NCBI RefSeq assembly: GCF_040741455.2 | Contig: NZ_CP160328.2 | Location: 434,001-498,000 of the forward strand | Origin: Snodgrassella alvi | Lineage (GTDB): Bacteria; Pseudomonadota; Gammaproteobacteria; Burkholderiales; Neisseriaceae | Length of the DNA: 64,000 nucleotides | Reading direction: 5' to 3' | Shown: positions 60,504-64,000 of the stretch, piece by piece | Layout of the letters: each line of letters opens with the position of its first letter | Position numbering within the stretch: position 1 is the first letter of the stretch | Translations under genes and position numbers: made by a program | The notes under the pieces: generated by a model | Database searches by the model: none | What the model was told of the DNA's origin: nothing | Seen by the model: the letters and a program-made list of their open reading frames with translations, nothing else

Positions 60504-61052
60504 TTAATTCCGGATATTACGGTGTGCTTTTCTGTACGCTACCCATTTCCAACCATTCCAGACCAAAAAATAGCCGAGAGCAGCCAGAATCATCCCTAGT
60601 ACAGGTACGCCAACAAGCAAAGGTTTGCCAAATTGTATCACCCATTGCCAGAGCTCCGAACCCAGATGACCAATGGTTAAAGCCGGCAAGGCAGGCATTT
60701 CTACACCCCATTGCCCATACATCAGACCGGCACCTATTTCATAAGCACAGTAATAAAGAGGTACATAAGTTAACGGATTAGTATAGAGTGTAGTTAACAA
60801 TGCCAGTGGTAAATGTGTACGAACAAGGTAAGCCACAATAAGTGCGGTAAAAAATTGTGTTGGACCTGGCATCAGACCACAAAACATTCCAACAGCCACT
60901 GCCGAAGCAGCCCGTTCACGACTAAGCTGCCAAAAATAGGGTCGGTCAAACCAGCGTGCGAATGGCTTAAACCAAGGCGAGGCAAATAATGAAGCTTGTG
61001 TCGGCATTTTGTATTTAATGTGCCGTATCCATTTAGCCTTTTTATTACGCAT
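60504..61052 (-). CDS. DUF2062 membrane protein
   Basis: 182 residues with a basic N terminus and three or four hydrophobic segments. The DUF2062 signature PxxxAxxxAxGxFCGLMPGPTQF then LTTLYTNPLTYVPLYY is clear. Family function is unknown. First gene of a two-gene unit with the HExxH protein. Confidence 0.85.
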   Translation of the reverse strand: MRNKKAKWIRHIKYKMPTQASLFASPWFKPFARWFDRPYFWQLSRERAASAVAVGMFCGLMPGPTQFFTALIVAYLVRTHLPLALLTTLYTNPLTYVPLYYCAYEIGAGLMYGQWGVEMPALPALTIGHLGSELWQWVIQFGKPLLVGVPVLGMILAALGYFLVWNGWKWVAYRKAHRNIRN

Positions 61053-61150
61053 TACATCTCTCGGGATAAGAAAGCTGCATTGTTAAATATTCCCATACAG
61101 ATCTAACTGAGTTGATGAAGTCGAAACCTTTTTTGTTTCATCTGCAAAAA

Positions 61151-61789
61151 TTAATTTTTCTCATGCATACGATGTTTCTTTTTAACCAATACATACACCG
61201 CACCATCATTGCGCTCATTAGGCTGAGCATAGGCAATAACTTCGGGATGGGCCATCAGCCAGCGCCGTACCAGCGTTTTTAATATCGGCTGATAGTCTTT
61301 GGAGCCCAGACCACTGCCATGAACAATTTCGCCCACGACACCGTATTGCTGTATATATGCGATAAATTCGTTAAGCACTTCCTGTGCTTCTTCTTGTCTG
61401 TAACCATGTAAATCCACATAAGCCACTATCGGCCAATGTCTGGCTTGCAAACGTTTAATATCAGCCATACCACGGCCATTTTTACTAAACACCACAGGTG
61501 CACTATCTTCCTGATTTTCACCAATATAAAAATAGCTTTCCGTATCCAGCAGCTCTTCCAGCTTCTGACGCGGTTTAATCGGACTAGTGTCACGTGGATG
61601 CTGAAACTGATTTCTGGCTTTTAACGGCACAATATCCTTACCCATCGCTTCACTGAAAGTGATATCTGTTTGACGCTTTGCTGCTTGCTGTGCCCGTTGC
61701 TGCTCTTCAGCCTGACGCTGGGCTCTGGCCAGTTTACCCAGTTGTTGCAACTTTTCTTGAAATGAATTTTCAGCCATATGAGTAACCAT
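61151..61789 (-). CDS. Smr-domain protein
   Basis: 212 residues. A Gln/Ala/Arg-rich helical N-terminal part (1-60) leads to a C-terminal Smr domain (about 120-205) with VDLHGYRQEEAQEVLNEF and IVHGSGLGS, the two nuclease-type motifs of the MutS2/SmrA family. Most such proteins nick or bind DNA or RNA, some in ribosome rescue; the target here is unknown. M1 at 61789 or M5 at 61777 are both possible starts. Confidence 0.88.
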   Translation of the reverse strand: MVTHMAENSFQEKLQQLGKLARAQRQAEEQQRAQQAAKRQTDITFSEAMGKDIVPLKARNQFQHPRDTSPIKPRQKLEELLDTESYFYIGENQEDSAPVVFSKNGRGMADIKRLQARHWPIVAYVDLHGYRQEEAQEVLNEFIAYIQQYGVVGEIVHGSGLGSKDYQPILKTLVRRWLMAHPEVIAYAQPNERNDGAVYVLVKKKHRMHEKN

Positions 61790-61944
61790 TCATATCTAAA
61801 TACCATTTCCATGATTTTAGCAGAGGCGCAAACTCCAAGTTAAGCTTGACCTTTATTAACTTTGTAAGCGTTTAAGATAGGATTCGTGCTGATTTTCAGT
61901 TATCCTAGTGCTGTATAGAATATATTCATTCAGGAACAGATTTT

Positions 61945-63159
61945 ATGACGGCAACTAATGTCTCTCCAAGCTCAGGTAAAGAAACTGATGTCATTATTGT
62001 CGGTGCCGGTCCGGCAGGGTTGAGTCTGGCACGTGCACTGGCACCATCTGGACTATCAATTACCGTAGTAGAAAAGCAAGATTCGGCTACGCTGGCAGAA
62101 CCACCGTTTGATGGCAGGGAAATTGCCCTGACCCATTACTCAAAGGAACTCATGCAACAGCTGGATATGTGGGACAAAGTACCGGCAAATGAAATTTATC
62201 CTTTGCGTGATGCCAAAGTAATCAATGGTTATTCGAATTATCAACTACATTTCGAACAACCCACTATGGCACGCGGTAAACCGGCGAATACTTTAGGTTT
62301 CCTAATCAGTAATCATCATATCCGCCGTGCGGCCTATGAAGCTGTCACCCCTTATAAAAACATCAACTTGATTGGTGGACATAGCATTATTGATGTCAGA
62401 AATGAAGATAGCAACCACATCGAAGCCACTCTGGATAACGGGCAAACCATAAGCGCTAGATTGCTCATTGCTGCTGATAGCCGCTTTTCAAACACTCGCC
62501 GTCAATTAGGTATATCCGCTCAGATTCATGATTTCGGACGTACGGTGATTGTATTCCGCATGCGTCATACCCTGAGCAATCAGCATACTGCTCTGGAATG
62601 TTTCCATTATGGCCGTACATTGGCCTTGCTGCCCTTAGAAGAAAATATGACCAACTGCGTGGTCACCATTAATAATGAACGCGCTGGTGAAATTCTAAAT
62701 ATGTCTCCTGCACAACTGGCGGCAGATATTACCAAGCAGCTCAAAGGCAAATTGGGTGACATGCATCTGGTCAGCACTGTGCATCATTACCCGCTTGTTG
62801 GCGTTCACGCCAATGCATTCTATGCCCACCGTAGTGCCCTGATTGGTGATGTCGCAGTAGGTATGCATCCGGTTACCGCCCATGGTTTCAATCTAGGGCT
62901 GAGTGGAGTTGGTATCTTATCTAAACTAATCATTGAAGCGGTCCAGAAAGGTAAAGACATTGGCAGCCAAACCCTATTGGCACAATACCAGCGCCAGCAT
63001 ATGCCGCATACACGGATGCTTTATCATGGCACCAATGCCATGGTGTCGTTGTTCACCAATGACAGCCATCCTGCTCGGCTGATGCGATCTCTGGTATTAC
63101 GCATCAGCAATAATCTACCACCAGTGAAAAAACTTATCAGCAAACAGCTCACTGGCTGA
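61945..63159 (+). CDS. ubiM: UbiM-like FAD-dependent ubiquinone hydroxylase
   Basis: UbiH/COQ6-family monooxygenase. FAD-binding GxGxxG is VIIVGAGPAGLSLARAL, followed by the second-strand Glu (VVEKQD). The DG motif is AADSRFSNTRRQLGI, and the second FAD motif is LIGDVAVGMHPVTAHGFNLGLSG. 404 residues. Neisseriaceae are known to use UbiM for the C5 step of ubiquinone synthesis; this protein fits that branch, but UbiH/UbiF-type activity is not excluded. Confidence 0.85.
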   Translation: MTATNVSPSSGKETDVIIVGAGPAGLSLARALAPSGLSITVVEKQDSATLAEPPFDGREIALTHYSKELMQQLDMWDKVPANEIYPLRDAKVINGYSNYQLHFEQPTMARGKPANTLGFLISNHHIRRAAYEAVTPYKNINLIGGHSIIDVRNEDSNHIEATLDNGQTISARLLIAADSRFSNTRRQLGISAQIHDFGRTVIVFRMRHTLSNQHTALECFHYGRTLALLPLEENMTNCVVTINNERAGEILNMSPAQLAADITKQLKGKLGDMHLVSTVHHYPLVGVHANAFYAHRSALIGDVAVGMHPVTAHGFNLGLSGVGILSKLIIEAVQKGKDIGSQTLLAQYQRQHMPHTRMLYHGTNAMVSLFTNDSHPARLMRSLVLRISNNLPPVKKLISKQLTG

Positions 63160-63182
63160 TATACAGATAATATTATGAAAAA

Positions 63183-63213
63183 ATGCCTGCTTTAATTAAT
63201 TTCTAGCAGGCAT
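63183..63213. terminator. hairpin between convergent ubiM and pyrF
   Basis: Perfect 9-bp stem (63183-63191 with 63205-63213), 13-nt loop, A-rich on the left. It could serve pyrF on the minus strand, where a T-rich run follows. Confidence 0.65.
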
Positions 63214-63234
63214 AATTACATAAAATTTTCTGAG

Positions 63235-63963
63235 CTAAATTAGACCCTGATTGATTTGCTGTAACAATGCCGAAGGATGCTCACTTTGAGTAATTGGACG
63301 CCCCATAACCAAATAGCTGCTGCCTGCAGCCAAAGCAGCTTTAGGCGTCATGATTCGACGCTGATCGTCTTTGATATCAGTACTGAGACGAATACCGGGT
63401 GTAACCAATAAAAACTCTTGTCCCAACTGCTGACGCAATAAAGTGGCTTCCTGTGCAGAGCAAACTACACCATTCATACCTGCTTGACTGCTCAATTCAG
63501 CCAAACGAACAACCGCTTCATCAATCGGCAGGTTTATGCCGGTTTCAGCCAGCTCTGACTGGGTCATACTGGTTAAAACTGTTACTGCAATCAATAATGG
63601 AGGCTGACTGTAATTGCTGACCGCTTCGGCTGCAGCTTCCATCATTCTGCGCCCTCCCGAAGCATGCATGTCCACCATCCATACACCCATATCAGCGGCT
63701 ACCTTACAGGCAGAAGCAACAGTATTGGGAATGTCGTGATATTTCAAATCCAGAAATATTCGATAGCCTTGCAACACCAATTGTTCCACTAGATACCGTC
63801 CGGTAGCGGTAAACAACTCTTTGCCGATTTTGAGTTGACATAGACTTGGTTCCAGCTGCTGCACAAAATCAAGCGTTTTTTCCGCACTGGCAAAATCCAG
63901 CGCCACAATAACTGGCTTAGCTGGTTGATCAATCAACGTGGTATCTAGCATTAATGGATTCAT
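63235..63963 (-). CDS. pyrF: orotidine 5'-phosphate decarboxylase
   Basis: Last step of UMP synthesis. The TIM-barrel active site is DLKYHDIPNTVA (catalytic Lys/Asp pairs), the N-terminal VALDFASAEKTL holds another Asp, and the phosphate-binding end reads TPGIRL then YLVMGRPITQS. 242 residues, normal for the group I form. The upstream region runs out of the window. Confidence 0.96.
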   Translation of the reverse strand: MNPLMLDTTLIDQPAKPVIVALDFASAEKTLDFVQQLEPSLCQLKIGKELFTATGRYLVEQLVLQGYRIFLDLKYHDIPNTVASACKVAADMGVWMVDMHASGGRRMMEAAAEAVSNYSQPPLLIAVTVLTSMTQSELAETGINLPIDEAVVRLAELSSQAGMNGVVCSAQEATLLRQQLGQEFLLVTPGIRLSTDIKDDQRRIMTPKAALAAGSSYLVMGRPITQSEHPSALLQQINQGLI

Positions 63964-64000
63964 ACTTTATATAGAAAAAAATTACAAAATAATAAGGACC

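Overview
This window looks like a chromosomal segment of an AT-rich member of the Neisseriaceae. Gene content and order (der/hfq, yfgM-hisS-ispG-rodZ-pilW-rlmN-ndk, cmk-rpsA-ihfB, a UbiM-like hydroxylase, type IV pilus PilW, no bamB between yfgM and der) are Neisseria-like. The low GC, the large two-partner secretion locus and the many AT-rich spacers fit the bee-gut symbiont Snodgrassella best. The genus is an inference from remembered gene content; no database was searched.

Layout. 0-5.7 kb: a cut alpha/beta hydrolase, a LysR regulator, a CsbD-like stress protein, and a very AT-rich 1010-residue protein made of fifteen 37-residue TPR/Sel1-like repeats plus a DUF2971-like C-terminal domain. 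5.8-10.8 kb: dusA, thyA-folA, tpx, queH, an SMR efflux protein and hfq. 10.9-24.2 kb: a long minus-strand housekeeping block (der, yfgM, hisS, ispG, rodZ, pilW, rlmN, a 2OG-Fe(II) oxygenase, ndk, zapE, ihfB, rpsA, cmk). 24.4-33.8 kb: a membrane protein, aroA, ruvB, a phosphomannomutase, an MFS transporter, trxA, metZ and yaaA. 33.9 kb: tRNA-Ser(UGA).

34-50 kb is the accessory region. It is a contact-dependent-inhibition type locus transcribed leftward: tpsB, then a 2624-residue cdiA-like exoprotein, a membrane-anchored immunity candidate, an overlooked 46-codon ORF and a small lipoprotein. Downstream lies an array of spare or decayed modules: a second lipoprotein, a promoterless CdiA C-terminal cassette with a hydrolase-like tip and its own lipoprotein partner, then a decayed copy of the first toxin-tail/immunity/small-ORF/lipoprotein set. 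An 842-bp segment of cdiA is repeated without gaps in the orphan cassette, giving a substrate for swapping toxin tips by recombination.

50-54 kb holds a two-gene operon of an AfsA-like (A-factor/gamma-butyrolactone synthase family) protein and a HAD phosphatase, which is unexpected in a Neisseriaceae and could make a butyrolactone- or butenolide-like signal. 54-64 kb returns to core genes: clpB with a heat-shock-like promoter, a secreted serine hydrolase, a CYTH phosphatase, prmB, a HExxH protein, a DUF2062 membrane protein, an Smr-domain protein, a UbiM-like monooxygenase and pyrF.

The points most worth following up are the AfsA-HAD operon, the toxin/immunity array with its recurring small ORF and lipoprotein, and the freshly duplicated repeat protein with the DUF2971-like domain.
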